NCBI RefSeq assembly: GCF_030123245.1
Contig: NZ_CP126101.1
Coordinates: forward strand, 4,214,501-4,278,500
Reading direction: 5' to 3'
Origin: Lysinibacillus pakistanensis
Lineage (GTDB): Bacteria > Bacillota > Bacilli > Bacillales_A > Planococcaceae
Length of the DNA stretch: 64,000 nt
Shown here: positions 9,091 through 17,829 of the stretch, piece by piece
How positions within the stretch are numbered: position 1 is the first letter of the stretch
Layout of the letters: every line of letters begins with the position of its first letter
Translations under genes and position numbers: made by a program
The notes under the pieces: model-generated
The model's input: the letters and a program-made list of their open reading frames with translations, nothing else
The model's database searches: none
What the model was told of the DNA's origin: nothing

Positions 9091-9491
9091 TTTTTATCCT
9101 CCTCATCAGTTTTATCTTTGACAATTGCTAATATATTCTTTATAAAATTTGGTGTAGGTAGCCCCATCTTTGTACCATTTTCTGTTATTGAGATAAATTC
9201 TAAAACACAAAATGCTATTGCCGCTCCATCGCCAGCATATTCAATACCTGGTATCACAAAAGCTAATAAATAAATTGAACCCACCAACATCAAATAATAA
9301 ATTTTTCGTATAATACCATTTACACCAATACGACTATTTAAATTATGATTAACAATGCTAGATAAAATGCCAGTGATATAATCAATTGTCATAAATCCAA
9401 TTAAAACTGTTACGGCCATACCTAAACCATTTACTGAATAAGAAATAAGTGTACCCATAAAACCACTCCATGTTGCTATCCATTTATCCAA
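9087..9491 (-). CDS. Phage holin (TcdE/UtxA-type holin family)
   Basis: 134 residues, with three to four hydrophobic segments and a charged C-terminal tail (KDKTDEEDKK) that are typical of the phage_holin_4/toxin-secretion holin family. The motif MTIDYITGILSSIVN, then RIGVNGIIRKIYYL, is the family core. Start is TTG 9491, preceded by AAAGGAAGTG. It sits directly before the endolysin. A terminator separates the lysis pair from the tail genes upstream, so the pair may be expressed by read-through or its own promoter. Confidence 0.85.
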   Translation of the reverse strand: MDKWIATWSGFMGTLISYSVNGLGMAVTVLIGFMTIDYITGILSSIVNHNLNSRIGVNGIIRKIYYLMLVGSIYLLAFVIPGIEYAGDGAAIAFCVLEFISITENGTKMGLPTPNFIKNILAIVKDKTDEEDKK

Positions 9492-9521
9492 TACATCACT
9501 TCCTTTTGTAGATCATAAGAA

Positions 9522-9556
9522 AAAGCCCTCCTAAGCGAAAAACGCTGGAAGGCTTT
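9522..9556 (-). terminator. Terminator between tail genes and lysis cassette
   Basis: Arms AAAGCCCTCC (9522-9531) and GGAAGGCTTT (9547-9556); the minus strand ends in GCTTTTTC. It would limit transcription from the tail operon into holin-endolysin. Confidence 0.8.
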
Positions 9557-9600
9557 CCTATTAAATAAAAATAACGCTCGTCCTAGGACTGCGTTTCTGT

Positions 9601-9777
9601 TTATACGGCTGTCATTGGTAACACACTTACAATAATATGCTTATTAATAATCGCTCCTCCAATATTAACAAAAGTAATTTTTTGATCATTTAGAGTTGCT
9701 GTAAAAGCTGTTGCATCAAACTCTGCATTTTTTAAATTAATTGTTTGTCCGTTGTTTAATAGTACTTGATAATCCAT
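9601..9777 (-). CDS. Small phage tail-locus protein, unknown
   Basis: 58 residues from ATG 9777, chosen because AAAGGAG lies about 9 bases upstream; TTG 9786 is too close to that site. The sequence is a string of beta strands (YQVLLNNGQTINLK, FTATLNDQKITFVNIGG, HIIVSVLPM) with no membrane segment. Small beta-rich proteins of this kind commonly sit between the tail-associated lysin/fibre genes and the holin in Bacillus phages. I do not recognise the family. It follows the tail-tip gene by 5 bases and is followed by a terminator. Confidence 0.65.
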   Translation of the reverse strand: MDYQVLLNNGQTINLKNAEFDATAFTATLNDQKITFVNIGGAIINKHIIVSVLPMTAV

Positions 9778-9782
9778 TAATA

Positions 9783-11618
9783 TCAATCTCCTTTTATTAG
9801 TTCTAAATAACCTTGATTTATTCCAAAAAGTCTAACATAAAGCCTTTTAGGATTAGTTGCAGTAGATAAGCCAAAACCTAAGCCATTTGTATCAGCTTTT
9901 GCTATATTTCCATAATTACCCCTAACAAATAAGTCTGCTGTAATATTAACTCCATGTAAGGCACTTAAATGAAGCTGATCTCCATCATGTCTAATTGAGG
10001 ATGCTCCTAAATTTCCACCAAATACAATTGCCTTAGGCTCGGAGTCACTCCAGTGAGAACCAATTTTTAAAACTTTACCTATCGTAACATCATTAGAGAT
10101 ATTTATATCTGCAGAGTAAATATTTACGCTGTTTAATGTTCCTGTATAAATTGTTCCTAAATTCCCAGTAATATCAGAAAGAACAGTAACAGCCCCTACA
10201 AGATTGATTTTTGATGCTTGTATACCAATCGTCGTTGCAGTTTGATTGATTAAAGACGTAATTGTATTTCCTGTAAAATCCGTTACACTTACTTTTGACT
10301 GAATTTGATTTGCTTGTTGTGTAATACTACTTTCGGCATTATATACCCTATTTCCAAGACTGCTTATTTGAGTTTGTTGACTAGTCACCGTTGACTGTAT
10401 TTGGGATGCTGTTTGAGAAACAACAGAAACATCATTGCGAACTGTTTGAATATTGTTGTTCAGTGTTGTAACCTGTGCAGATACTTCACCTCGAATTTCA
10501 ATAGCTGTTTGAGTAATACGACTACTTAAATTGTTACTTATATCTGTTACGCTTTGAGTGATACTATCAGCGCGAATATTAATTGCAGCAATTGATGCAC
10601 CTATTTCTTCAACCTCTAAATCAATTCGATCATTAGTTTGTTCAAATTTTGAACGATAGCGTTTATCGTTAGCATTAATAGTAGCACGTTGATTTAATAA
10701 GGCATCTACAATACTTTTGGCTTGTGTATTTCCAACTTCAATCTCTGAATTACTATAATCCCGTTTAGTCTTTTTACTTAAAATACGTGTTTGATATTCT
10801 AAGTTAAGCTCCTCATGTATAAGCCAAACCATATCTCCCACATCACCATCTATTGAAGTCGCTTTAACCTTAATATTTGTTTCAGGTGCTGCAGGTAGTT
10901 CACTTGCCAAACGGGTTGCCATTTCCTCAATAGATTCTATATTCTCGTCATGAATAGGATCTGCAATACGTATACCAATTCTTGGTGACTTAGCTAAAGG
11001 TGAAGTATAAGTAACATCAATCCCCTCTGAACCATATCCGCGAATTTGTGTCTTTAAATTTGTAGTATTGATGCTATAAGATAAGGTTTCAATATTATGA
11101 CGGTAACGAAATTGTGTGTCATTATCTCTACCAATTTTCTTAGAAAAACGAATAACTTTACCAGGTAATAATTGACGTTCACAGTTAAATGCTGTACACA
11201 ATTGTTCGATTAAAACAATTGGATTCGCTTCTCCAAAATTCGGTAGTAATTGATAACCATCTACATCTGCATTAATAAAAGTCCAACCGGTTCCATCAAG
11301 AACAAATGACATAAAATCATTAAACGTCCTTGTTCCACCATGGATTTCATACTTAAAATCATCCACTAATGAAAAATAGATATGCACCGCCGTAGCTTTT
11401 TTGGTAAAGGTATCACCACTAAATTCTTTCACAACATACTCATGACCATCTTCATCTTCGATTATAGCTTCAAAATCTAACAAAGTATGTCCTGGATTGC
11501 TTTCATGTAAAAAAGAGCTAAATGAGATCCGCAATGCCCCATTCAACTCTTCAAATTTTTCGTAATTTGTTTCTAGTATAGGCTCGACTTGTGTATCATT
11601 TGTAACAATGAGCAACAA
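9783..11618 (-). CDS. Tail-tip/tail-associated protein (Tal, prophage endopeptidase-tail family)
   Basis: About 611 residues. The N-terminal 290 residues resemble the gp44/baseplate hub fold of siphophage Tal proteins (VKEFSGDTFTKKATAVHIYFSL, RTFNDFMSFVLDGTGWTF, KIRFSKKIGRDND-type strands). Residues about 330-470 form a long coiled coil with 7-residue Q/N-rich repeats (SQTASQIQSTVTSQQTQISS). The C-terminus is beta-rich and may be receptor-binding. No clear peptidase motif is seen. Start: TTG 11618 (or TTG 11615), preceded by AAGAAGGTGA at 11621-11630; the longer frame to 11690 has no ribosome site. Role: closes the tail tip and contacts the target cell. Confidence 0.72.
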   Translation of the reverse strand: MLLIVTNDTQVEPILETNYEKFEELNGALRISFSSFLHESNPGHTLLDFEAIIEDEDGHEYVVKEFSGDTFTKKATAVHIYFSLVDDFKYEIHGGTRTFNDFMSFVLDGTGWTFINADVDGYQLLPNFGEANPIVLIEQLCTAFNCERQLLPGKVIRFSKKIGRDNDTQFRYRHNIETLSYSINTTNLKTQIRGYGSEGIDVTYTSPLAKSPRIGIRIADPIHDENIESIEEMATRLASELPAAPETNIKVKATSIDGDVGDMVWLIHEELNLEYQTRILSKKTKRDYSNSEIEVGNTQAKSIVDALLNQRATINANDKRYRSKFEQTNDRIDLEVEEIGASIAAINIRADSITQSVTDISNNLSSRITQTAIEIRGEVSAQVTTLNNNIQTVRNDVSVVSQTASQIQSTVTSQQTQISSLGNRVYNAESSITQQANQIQSKVSVTDFTGNTITSLINQTATTIGIQASKINLVGAVTVLSDITGNLGTIYTGTLNSVNIYSADINISNDVTIGKVLKIGSHWSDSEPKAIVFGGNLGASSIRHDGDQLHLSALHGVNITADLFVRGNYGNIAKADTNGLGFGLSTATNPKRLYVRLFGINQGYLELIKGD

Positions 11619-11702
11619 TATCACCTTCTTTTGTATAAATTTAACTCCAATATTATAGAAGTTATTAGATAATATAGATTGTTTAAACACACTTAATAGC
11701 TG

Positions 11703-11840
11703 TTAAAAAGTAATCTTACATAGCTTGTCTTTAAACTGATTCGTGATGCCATTAATCACATAAGTCTTATGGGTTTTGGGATTAAGACCACTAAATATAA
11801 TACGTTCTGCTCCTATTCTGACTAGTGCTATATTTATCAT
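11703..11840 (-). pseudogene. Decayed copy of the small 52-aa tail-fibre-cassette gene
   Basis: A 45-codon frame from ATG 11840 reads VRIGAERIIFSGLNPKTHKT then YVINGITN. It matches the intact 52-aa protein at 13665-13823 (VRIAAERIMSGGLNPKTEKT then YVIDDVTN) almost position by position, but the C-terminal part is lost. It is the last piece of a duplicated fibre cassette (11703-13592). Confidence 0.75.
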
Positions 11841-11849
11841 TACAGAATC

Positions 11850-11949
11850 GCTTCAAATTCTTTAATTCCAAGTTATTTTTCTTTTAATCGAACTAGCTGA
11901 ATATCTATATAAGCTAATTCTATCTTTGTATCGTGCGGAAGCAACTCAA
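11850..11949 (-). pseudogene. Decayed copy of the 98-aa tail-fibre-cassette gene
   Basis: On the minus strand the stretch reads VELLPHDTKIELAYIDIQ then LVRLKEK and a stop at 11873-11875. This matches VVPHEEDVELAFIDVPYG and the later ENAKLKEDI of the intact 98-aa protein at 13823-14119. There is no start codon and there are in-frame stops. It lies between the relic fibre C-terminus and the relic 52-aa gene, in the same order as the intact cassette. Confidence 0.7.
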
Positions 11950-11954
11950 CACTT

Positions 11955-12318
11955 TACACTTAATTGGTAATTCTATACGAAACATTACCTCGTTCTACAG
12001 GATAAGACTACCAATTTGCTCCCTGTAGCATTTTAAAGTTTGCACACCGTTGTTATAATCTGTTGTACCATTCCATTTCTCACTACCATTAAAAATGAGT
12101 GCTCCTGCTACTTCGCATGAAGCGTATTTCGGTTCAAAATCCAATAAAGGTGAAACAAAATCCTGGCTTGTTTGTTTTGATGCAAGATTAGGAACATAGA
12201 ATGATCCCTCGTATTTCTTAATTGTAGGTATAACCCTAATGTTTGCAACCATTGCGTCGCCACTAGCATCTGCGCTTGTTATAACGCCCTTTTCAGTAGT
12301 AGCAGATACTATTTTCTG
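11955..12318 (-). pseudogene. Detached tail-fibre C-terminal domain (relic, -1 frame of the 427-aa gene)
   Basis: The minus-strand frame runs from about 12318 to the stop at 11995 and includes ATTEKGVITSADASG, FVSPLLDFEPKYASCEVAG and TTDYNNGVQTLKC. It aligns with the C-terminus of the intact fibre (GKGVQTASDA, VTPIMSFKPMNGTFSLAGT, TGATYINSVPYIEKC). A further piece, VERGNVSYRITN, follows in another frame up to 11957, so at least one more frameshift is present. The upstream gene ends at 12309 and overlaps it in a different frame at a slippery heptamer (12318-12324). It is either a relic or a product made by -1 frameshifting. Confidence 0.65.
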
Positions 12319-13592
12319 TTTAAAAAACTACTTAACAAGGTAAAATTTTCACTTATTCGTGTATCAAAGTCTTTCTGCAATGTAGGGTCTACTCCTGCTA
12401 TATTTGTGTAGTATGCACCATCTGTAAAACCTCTTAAAAATTCAAAAGCAGTCTGTGGACTAACTGTAGATGTAAATGTTGCTGATATTGTAATTGGGTC
12501 ATTATAGTTTCTCTTATATACCTTAATTAAAAGATACCTTGCGGATGCTCTATGCTCAACTTCTACGAAAAAGTTATCAGTAAACCCAGTACTTGAAGTG
12601 ACCACTTTTAACTTTCTACGAAACTCAGTAGATGGTGAAGCAGTATCGGAAGGTAAATTTATTCCTAGTTCCACTATAATTTTTGCCCCTCCAGCAGCTG
12701 CCGAGTAACCAGCTATATCTAACTCCAGAATACCCCATACAGGTTTAGTCATTACCAGAATACTTTCCCATAATTCAGGTGTTCCAGCAGAAGCTTTCCA
12801 ATTAACTTGAGGAAATACTCTAGTAGCTCTTTTATCACTTAAATTCATGATACTTGAACTAGGATTATAAGTGTTTGCAGCTAAATAGGTAGGTGTTTGG
12901 GGTGTCCAGGGATAACTAATCCAAGTCGTACCTAAATCTTCAAATACTAAAGTTGCGTCTTTTAAATTGTTCATAGCAGTATATTGTGACATATACAACT
13001 CAACAGTTATAGTTAAATAGTTTCTAGCATGAGGTACACGAACAATTGGTATAGTTACTACACTTTCATTATAGTTTAAATCTCTAATTAAATAATTTTC
13101 AGCGAACAAAGGTGATATTGAAGTAATTGTTTTAGAATGTGTCCTTAGAGTAGAGCTAGCTTTTGCATAATTGTAAATAATTTCTGCGCCACCTTCTGTA
13201 TTGGTATATGTCCAACTACCAGCATAAGTGACTTTAATAATGCCGGAAAAATTAATTATAGGTAAAACAATAGACATCATCTCTATATTTAATGCCGATG
13301 CTTTCCAATCTTCCGGACGAACCAAAAATGTACGTTTTGCATGTGCTAGCCCTAAATTCATAATGTCTGTATCATTGTACAAACCTTTTTGCCATGAATT
13401 ATCAACTTTAGGTTTTATTTCAGCAACATGTTCATTTACAATATTGTCTAATTTTTTTCCTTGTTCAGCTGACAAGACTTTATCTATACCACCTGTAGTT
13501 AAATCATTAACAATTTCAATATCAGCTTTAGTTATTTTTTTCTTAAGCTTCTCGTTTAAATTGTCATAACTGATTTGATTACCTTTATACAC
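12309..13592 (-). CDS. Tail fibre/baseplate upper protein paralogue (second, truncated copy)
   Basis: 427 residues from GTG 13592, preceded by AAGAAGGTGA. It is a diverged copy of the middle of the 951-aa fibre gene: shared landmarks are the NDLTTGGIDKVLSAEQGKKL helix, PKVDNSWQKGLYNDT, GGAEIIYN and the ISYPWTPQTP motif. Those blocks resemble receptor-binding/BppU-like modules. The N-terminal attachment region of the large fibre is missing here. It stops three codons after a T TTA AAC heptamer, and the C-terminal domain continues in the -1 frame. It may be a decaying duplicate or an alternative fibre tip. Confidence 0.6.
   Translation of the reverse strand: MYKGNQISYDNLNEKLKKKITKADIEIVNDLTTGGIDKVLSAEQGKKLDNIVNEHVAEIKPKVDNSWQKGLYNDTDIMNLGLAHAKRTFLVRPEDWKASALNIEMMSIVLPIINFSGIIKVTYAGSWTYTNTEGGAEIIYNYAKASSTLRTHSKTITSISPLFAENYLIRDLNYNESVVTIPIVRVPHARNYLTITVELYMSQYTAMNNLKDATLVFEDLGTTWISYPWTPQTPTYLAANTYNPSSSIMNLSDKRATRVFPQVNWKASAGTPELWESILVMTKPVWGILELDIAGYSAAAGGAKIIVELGINLPSDTASPSTEFRRKLKVVTSSTGFTDNFFVEVEHRASARYLLIKVYKRNYNDPITISATFTSTVSPQTAFEFLRGFTDGAYYTNIAGVDPTLQKDFDTRISENFTLLSSFLNRK
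12318..12324 (-). promoter_or_regulatory. Possible -1 frameshift heptamer TTTAAAC at the end of the fibre paralogue
   Basis: On the minus strand the zero frame reads T TTA AAC three codons before the stop at 12309-12311. A -1 slip gives CAG AAA ATA and enters the detached C-terminal domain frame exactly. T TTA AAC is one of the strongest known slippery heptamers. A preceding TTTTTTA is also in phase. Because the downstream domain is itself damaged, this may be chance. Confidence 0.4.
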
Positions 13593-13664
13593 AAAATCAC
13601 CTTCTTAATAAGAATAAAAACACTACTTTATTATAAGTAGTGTTTACTGAACAATATGGAACGA

Positions 13665-13823
13665 TTACACACCTTCAGTATTTGCTAAGATGTAATCCTC
13701 TATGGCTTGTTTGTAATCTTCGTTAGTCACATCATCAATAACATACGTTTTTTCGGTCTTTGGATTTAAACCACCTGACATGATGCGCTCTGCTGCAATA
13801 CGTACAACAATTTGATTGACCAT
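13665..13823 (-). CDS. Small tail-fibre-cassette protein (XkdX-position), 52 aa
   Basis: A 52-codon gene from ATG 13823 with ribosome site GGAGGT 8 bases upstream. It reads VRIAAERIMSGGLNPKTEKT then YVIDDVTNEDYKQAIEDY. Similar short proteins with an NPKTGKTYxIxDVxNxxY core occur downstream of tail-fibre genes in Bacillus phages; role unknown. It starts within the stop codon of the preceding 98-aa gene (TAATG), so the two are coupled. A damaged paralogue lies at 11703-11840. Confidence 0.7.
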   Translation of the reverse strand: MVNQIVVRIAAERIMSGGLNPKTEKTYVIDDVTNEDYKQAIEDYILANTEGV

Positions 13824-14119
13824 TATAAGATACCTCCAACCTCTGAATCTGTTTGTAGTAAAATAATATCTTCTTTTAGTTTTGCGTTTTCAATTTCTAC
13901 AGGTGATAATTCTCTATCGTATTCCTTAATTACAGGATTACCATCCTCATCGATGCGTTGTATATAAGACTTTGAATAATCAATTGAGCCATAAGGTACA
14001 TCAATAAAAGCAAGTTCTACATCTTCTTCATGAGGAACAACGTCACCTTTAGCTTCTCCTGATTGATGTAAAATTGTACCTGTTACTTTGTTATAAATAA
14101 TACGATTGTCTAATTGCAT
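13823..14119 (-). CDS. Phage tail-locus protein, XkdW-like position (98 aa)
   Basis: 98 residues, soluble and acidic (pattern VVPHEEDVELAFIDVPYGSI and a C-terminal helix ENAKLKEDIILLQTD). In PBSX-type loci a protein of this size and position (XkdW) follows the fibre gene and may be a chaperone. That is an analogy of position only. It lies 19 bases after the large fibre gene and is coupled to the 52-aa gene. A relic copy lies at 11850-11949. Confidence 0.6.
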   Translation of the reverse strand: MQLDNRIIYNKVTGTILHQSGEAKGDVVPHEEDVELAFIDVPYGSIDYSKSYIQRIDEDGNPVIKEYDRELSPVEIENAKLKEDIILLQTDSEVGGIL

Positions 14120-14138
14120 AAAATTCTTCCTTTCTTTT

Positions 14139-16994
14139 TTACCATCCTATTATTACCATTTTTACTAAAAATCCTGCATTTAGATTTATGTCTGTTTTAT
14201 TTCTTATTCTAACTGTTACTGTGAAATTTCCATTTCCTAAGTCGTTTATGATGCATTTTTCTATATACGGAACAGAGTTGATGTAAGTTGCTCCTGTTAA
14301 ATCACCGCCTTGCCCTCTTAATAGAGCTGTTCCAGCTAGTGAAAACGTACCATTCATAGGTTTAAAGCTCATAATTGGGGTTACGATATCTGCTGAGCCA
14401 TTTGGTGTCATAGTAGTAGTTGTTTGTAAGTCAAACTCAGCTTTTGGAACCCCTGTAGATATAGCATTAATATTATTAGCCATTGTCTCAAATGTAGCAT
14501 CCGAAGCAGTTTGAACTCCTTTACCAGTAATGGCAGATGCTACTTGTGCTTTACCATTACTTACAGATTGCTTTAAATCGACACCATCAACAATCAGACC
14601 TTTTATATTTCCATATCCATTAGGGTCTAGTCTTAAAGCATTACCCCAATTCCATCCGCCTACGCCATTTGCTTCATGCGATGGAGCTATATACAAAGAA
14701 CCGTCTGCCGACTTATGAAAGGCATTAGAATGTACACCCTCTCTAGTGAAAATAAGAGGTACTTCTGCCGTGAATGTGTTCACACTTTTTATAAAATTAT
14801 TGTTATCATTTCTTACAAAATTAGATGTTTGCGGTGCCCATGGATAACCGAATCCTGTAGGTGAGCCACTGTCATAGATATTGATAACAGCATTTGATAA
14901 GCCTGTAAATGTATCATCAAACGAACATGTAGCATCTATTTTAATAGCCAAATGATTTTTTGCAGGTGCTACTAAAATTTGAATGAATAAAGCATCAGCA
15001 TCATGTTCAATATCGCCAATAAAGAAGCTTTTAGCAAAATCAGGAGATACACTCAAAATACTTTTATCATTACGGGCTAAGACGTTATTAAATTTTCCTA
15101 TGTTATATATTATCTCTGCTCCACCCGATGCGTTACTGTCAGCAAAAGTGGAAGTCAATGTAGCCTTTATTGTACCTGAAAAACTTTTAAGCGGAATGTA
15201 CACTTGGGCAATTTCAACATTGGTTGAAGTATGAAAGTCTGTAACAGGAATATTAAAAATTCTACAAGCAAAATTACCATCGAGATTAGTAATAGTTGTA
15301 TTATTGTAAACACCTTTTTGCCATGAATTTTCAACTTTCGGTTTCATTTGTTCCAAATGTTCAATAACTTCAGTCTCTAAAACATTTAGCTCTAACTTAC
15401 CTGCTTTTTCATCAACTATTGTTTTTAAATTTTTCCCCATTTCAGCTGAAAGAGCCTTGTTACTTCCTCCACCAGATAAATTATCAACTATTTCAACCTT
15501 CTCACTAGCACTGTTTATCTTGTCTTGAACATCTTGACTTAATTTATTCATTGTTACAGATCCATCAGTTAGTAAGCTCCCACTAAATTGTTCATCACCA
15601 GTAGTAGGTACGTTTTTAAAAATCAATATACTAACATTATTATCTATTTGTTTTTCAATAGGATTATCGGGAATTGTTAGGACATAACTGCTGCTTGCAT
15701 TTCCTGTAATATCCCATGAAATTGGTGGTAAGTAAATGCCATTATGGAATACGATAATTTCATCATTATTTTTATCATATAATTCTTTAGGTAAATCCCA
15801 TGTTTTTTGATTATCCATAGTTGTCTGAAGGTTATAAGTATTTATATTTAATTTTAGGCCACCACCTGTTCCACCTTCTCCACCTTCAATCCATCCTGTA
15901 TCACCTAAATGGTTATTAACCTGCCCATCATTCGTAATTACCCTTGTGTATGTCTTAGCTGTCTTCTGGGAAATGGCTAGAAAGGTTTGATAGATTTTGT
16001 TACTTTGATCATCTGATTTCATGCCTACATAAACATGAAAGTCTTCAATATCGTTTGGAAGTGAGACGGAGCCTGGTTCATTTTCAACATTCCAAAATCC
16101 TGACTCCTGTTTATTTAATAAAGAATCTGGTAATGTAATTAATTCTGGTTGATCAGTACCTAAACCATGTGCCTGAACCCATTCCTGAATCTTATTTGCT
16201 TTTTCTTGCGCTCCAGAAGGAGTTTCAGCGCCAATATCAATAGAAGTTAAAGGGACATTGCCATCTACATCGGGGGATTTGCCGGCTACCATTGAAACTG
16301 AACCAGTACCATCCACTCCCCGTTGAGCAAGTAATATCCAATCCTTATTTGATTCTGAAGGAACTGAATTTTTATTAGTTGTTAGGGATTGCCAGGTAGA
16401 TCCATTGTAAGTTGTAATATTGTTTTTAACATATTCAGTTGTTGCATTCCATACTGAAGCAGTTCCCCATCCAGCAATTAATTGTGCTGCATTATTTGCT
16501 TCTTGAGTCGCATTATTTGCAACTGTTATTGCCTCACTTATGGCATCAGTTAAATTAGTGACCACTTGTGCTGCATTATTGGCATTTATTGTTGCTGCTT
16601 CAGCTTCCGTGGATAAGGTTTCCAATTTATATTTCATTTGCTCTAATTCGGCTTTTAAAGCATCTAAGTTCGCCATTAGCTGTCCAGCTTCACCCATTGC
16701 CTCATTAACTACTTTTAAAGCAGTATTAGCGTTATCTGAGGCTTCTTGCGCATTCATTGTAGCTTTATTTGCTTCAATAATTACTTTTTCAGTATCTTGT
16801 AAAGCAGTAGATACCATCTCAATTGCCTGGTTAATACGTAAAATTAACTCATCCACTTCTTCTCCACCAGCTAAAATATTAATTTGCAGTTGTAATTTTG
16901 ATAATCCTTCAATAATACGCTGCCAGTTCTCATTTATTTTCATTCGTTCTGCACGACTGACTGGTGATTGTGTTGTGTGTAGACTAATTACCAT
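14139..16994 (-). CDS. Long tail fibre/receptor-binding protein (951 aa)
   Basis: Residues 1-175 form an Ala/Asn/Gln-rich coiled coil (NNAAQVVTNLTDAISEAITV-type heptads), the usual tail-attachment and trimerisation stalk. A WNATTEYVKNNITTYNGSTW carbohydrate-binding-like strand set (about 180-205) follows, then a GDTGWIEGG linker, a GSADIVTP beta region and further modules of the kind found in BppU-like upper-baseplate proteins. The C-terminal 120 residues form a beta-rich knob. Start is ATG 16994 after AAGGATGG. This is the likely specificity determinant of the tail. A second, decayed copy of its central and C-terminal parts is at 11955-13592. Confidence 0.75.
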   Translation of the reverse strand: MVISLHTTQSPVSRAERMKINENWQRIIEGLSKLQLQINILAGGEEVDELILRINQAIEMVSTALQDTEKVIIEANKATMNAQEASDNANTALKVVNEAMGEAGQLMANLDALKAELEQMKYKLETLSTEAEAATINANNAAQVVTNLTDAISEAITVANNATQEANNAAQLIAGWGTASVWNATTEYVKNNITTYNGSTWQSLTTNKNSVPSESNKDWILLAQRGVDGTGSVSMVAGKSPDVDGNVPLTSIDIGAETPSGAQEKANKIQEWVQAHGLGTDQPELITLPDSLLNKQESGFWNVENEPGSVSLPNDIEDFHVYVGMKSDDQSNKIYQTFLAISQKTAKTYTRVITNDGQVNNHLGDTGWIEGGEGGTGGGLKLNINTYNLQTTMDNQKTWDLPKELYDKNNDEIIVFHNGIYLPPISWDITGNASSSYVLTIPDNPIEKQIDNNVSILIFKNVPTTGDEQFSGSLLTDGSVTMNKLSQDVQDKINSASEKVEIVDNLSGGGSNKALSAEMGKNLKTIVDEKAGKLELNVLETEVIEHLEQMKPKVENSWQKGVYNNTTITNLDGNFACRIFNIPVTDFHTSTNVEIAQVYIPLKSFSGTIKATLTSTFADSNASGGAEIIYNIGKFNNVLARNDKSILSVSPDFAKSFFIGDIEHDADALFIQILVAPAKNHLAIKIDATCSFDDTFTGLSNAVINIYDSGSPTGFGYPWAPQTSNFVRNDNNNFIKSVNTFTAEVPLIFTREGVHSNAFHKSADGSLYIAPSHEANGVGGWNWGNALRLDPNGYGNIKGLIVDGVDLKQSVSNGKAQVASAITGKGVQTASDATFETMANNINAISTGVPKAEFDLQTTTTMTPNGSADIVTPIMSFKPMNGTFSLAGTALLRGQGGDLTGATYINSVPYIEKCIINDLGNGNFTVTVRIRNKTDINLNAGFLVKMVIIGW

Positions 16995-17016
16995 GGTTTT
17001 TCTTCACCATCCTTAT

Positions 17017-17829
17017 TTACATATATAAAAATCTAAAATTAAAAACGATACTGTGAACAGTACCGCCTGAAACTGAAAAATTATTAACACCAACCGCGAG
17101 TGAAAGGAGTTTTTTATTTGTATTTTTAAAAACAGAAATACCATTTTTAAAAGATTGAATACCACTAATTTTTAATTCATCAGAGGATGATAAAGAATCA
17201 TTTAATTGATACACTTCTCCTGTTGTGTGATTTGTAATAGTTACATTATTATTAAAAACTCCTTTTAGGGTTATTTCTAAGTCATTTCTGCGTGGATCCA
17301 CAGCAACATTGCCATAATTTTTAATCGTGAAAAGATTACTGTTAAATGAGTAAGCTAAATCCTCATCCCAATCAAGACCCATCCCCCACGCCCACTTATC
17401 AATATCCCATTCCTTTAAATCTAAAGTCGTTGGAACAGATTCTGCATATATATTTTCACAAATAAATTGTATTTCTAGCTCCCCTACTTTCCGAAGTAGC
17501 TCATTTGGTTGGTAGCTATTTGCTAATCTGACCTTCCATCTCTTTCCTGGTTCTGTAGCGAAAATAATATAAAAATATTCCTTGCGAGAAAACAGCATAT
17601 TGATATCTGCAATAAACAATTTATAGTCATGGTAATCAAATGCTTTATACATAAATTTCGCAGTAATTGTTCTTCCACTAAAACGTGTGCTTGTAAAAAT
17701 TGGGCCATCTCTGCCATCAACCTCAGTCGATTGGTGCTCTATTGAAACAGAAGGGATGTAATATTTTAATAATTTTAAACTGTAGTCACTTATCAATAAT
17801 TCGCGACCATTCTTTAAAATCATTTTCAT
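17017..17829 (-). CDS. Distal tail protein (Dit, sipho_tail family)
   Basis: 270 residues. The N-terminal half has the Dit beta-barrel pattern (SVEHQSTEVDGRDG-like region, then GRTITAKFMYKAFDYHDYKLF and EYFYIIFATEPGKRWKVRLANS), as in the SPP1 gp19.1/TP901-1 Dit family. The C-terminal half is a galectin-like sandwich (ITNHTTGEVYQLND). Dit forms the hexameric ring that joins the tail tube to the tip. Its start overlaps the tape-measure stop by four bases, as usual in siphophages. Confidence 0.82.
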   Translation of the reverse strand: MKMILKNGRELLISDYSLKLLKYYIPSVSIEHQSTEVDGRDGPIFTSTRFSGRTITAKFMYKAFDYHDYKLFIADINMLFSRKEYFYIIFATEPGKRWKVRLANSYQPNELLRKVGELEIQFICENIYAESVPTTLDLKEWDIDKWAWGMGLDWDEDLAYSFNSNLFTIKNYGNVAVDPRRNDLEITLKGVFNNNVTITNHTTGEVYQLNDSLSSSDELKISGIQSFKNGISVFKNTNKKLLSLAVGVNNFSVSGGTVHSIVFNFRFLYM

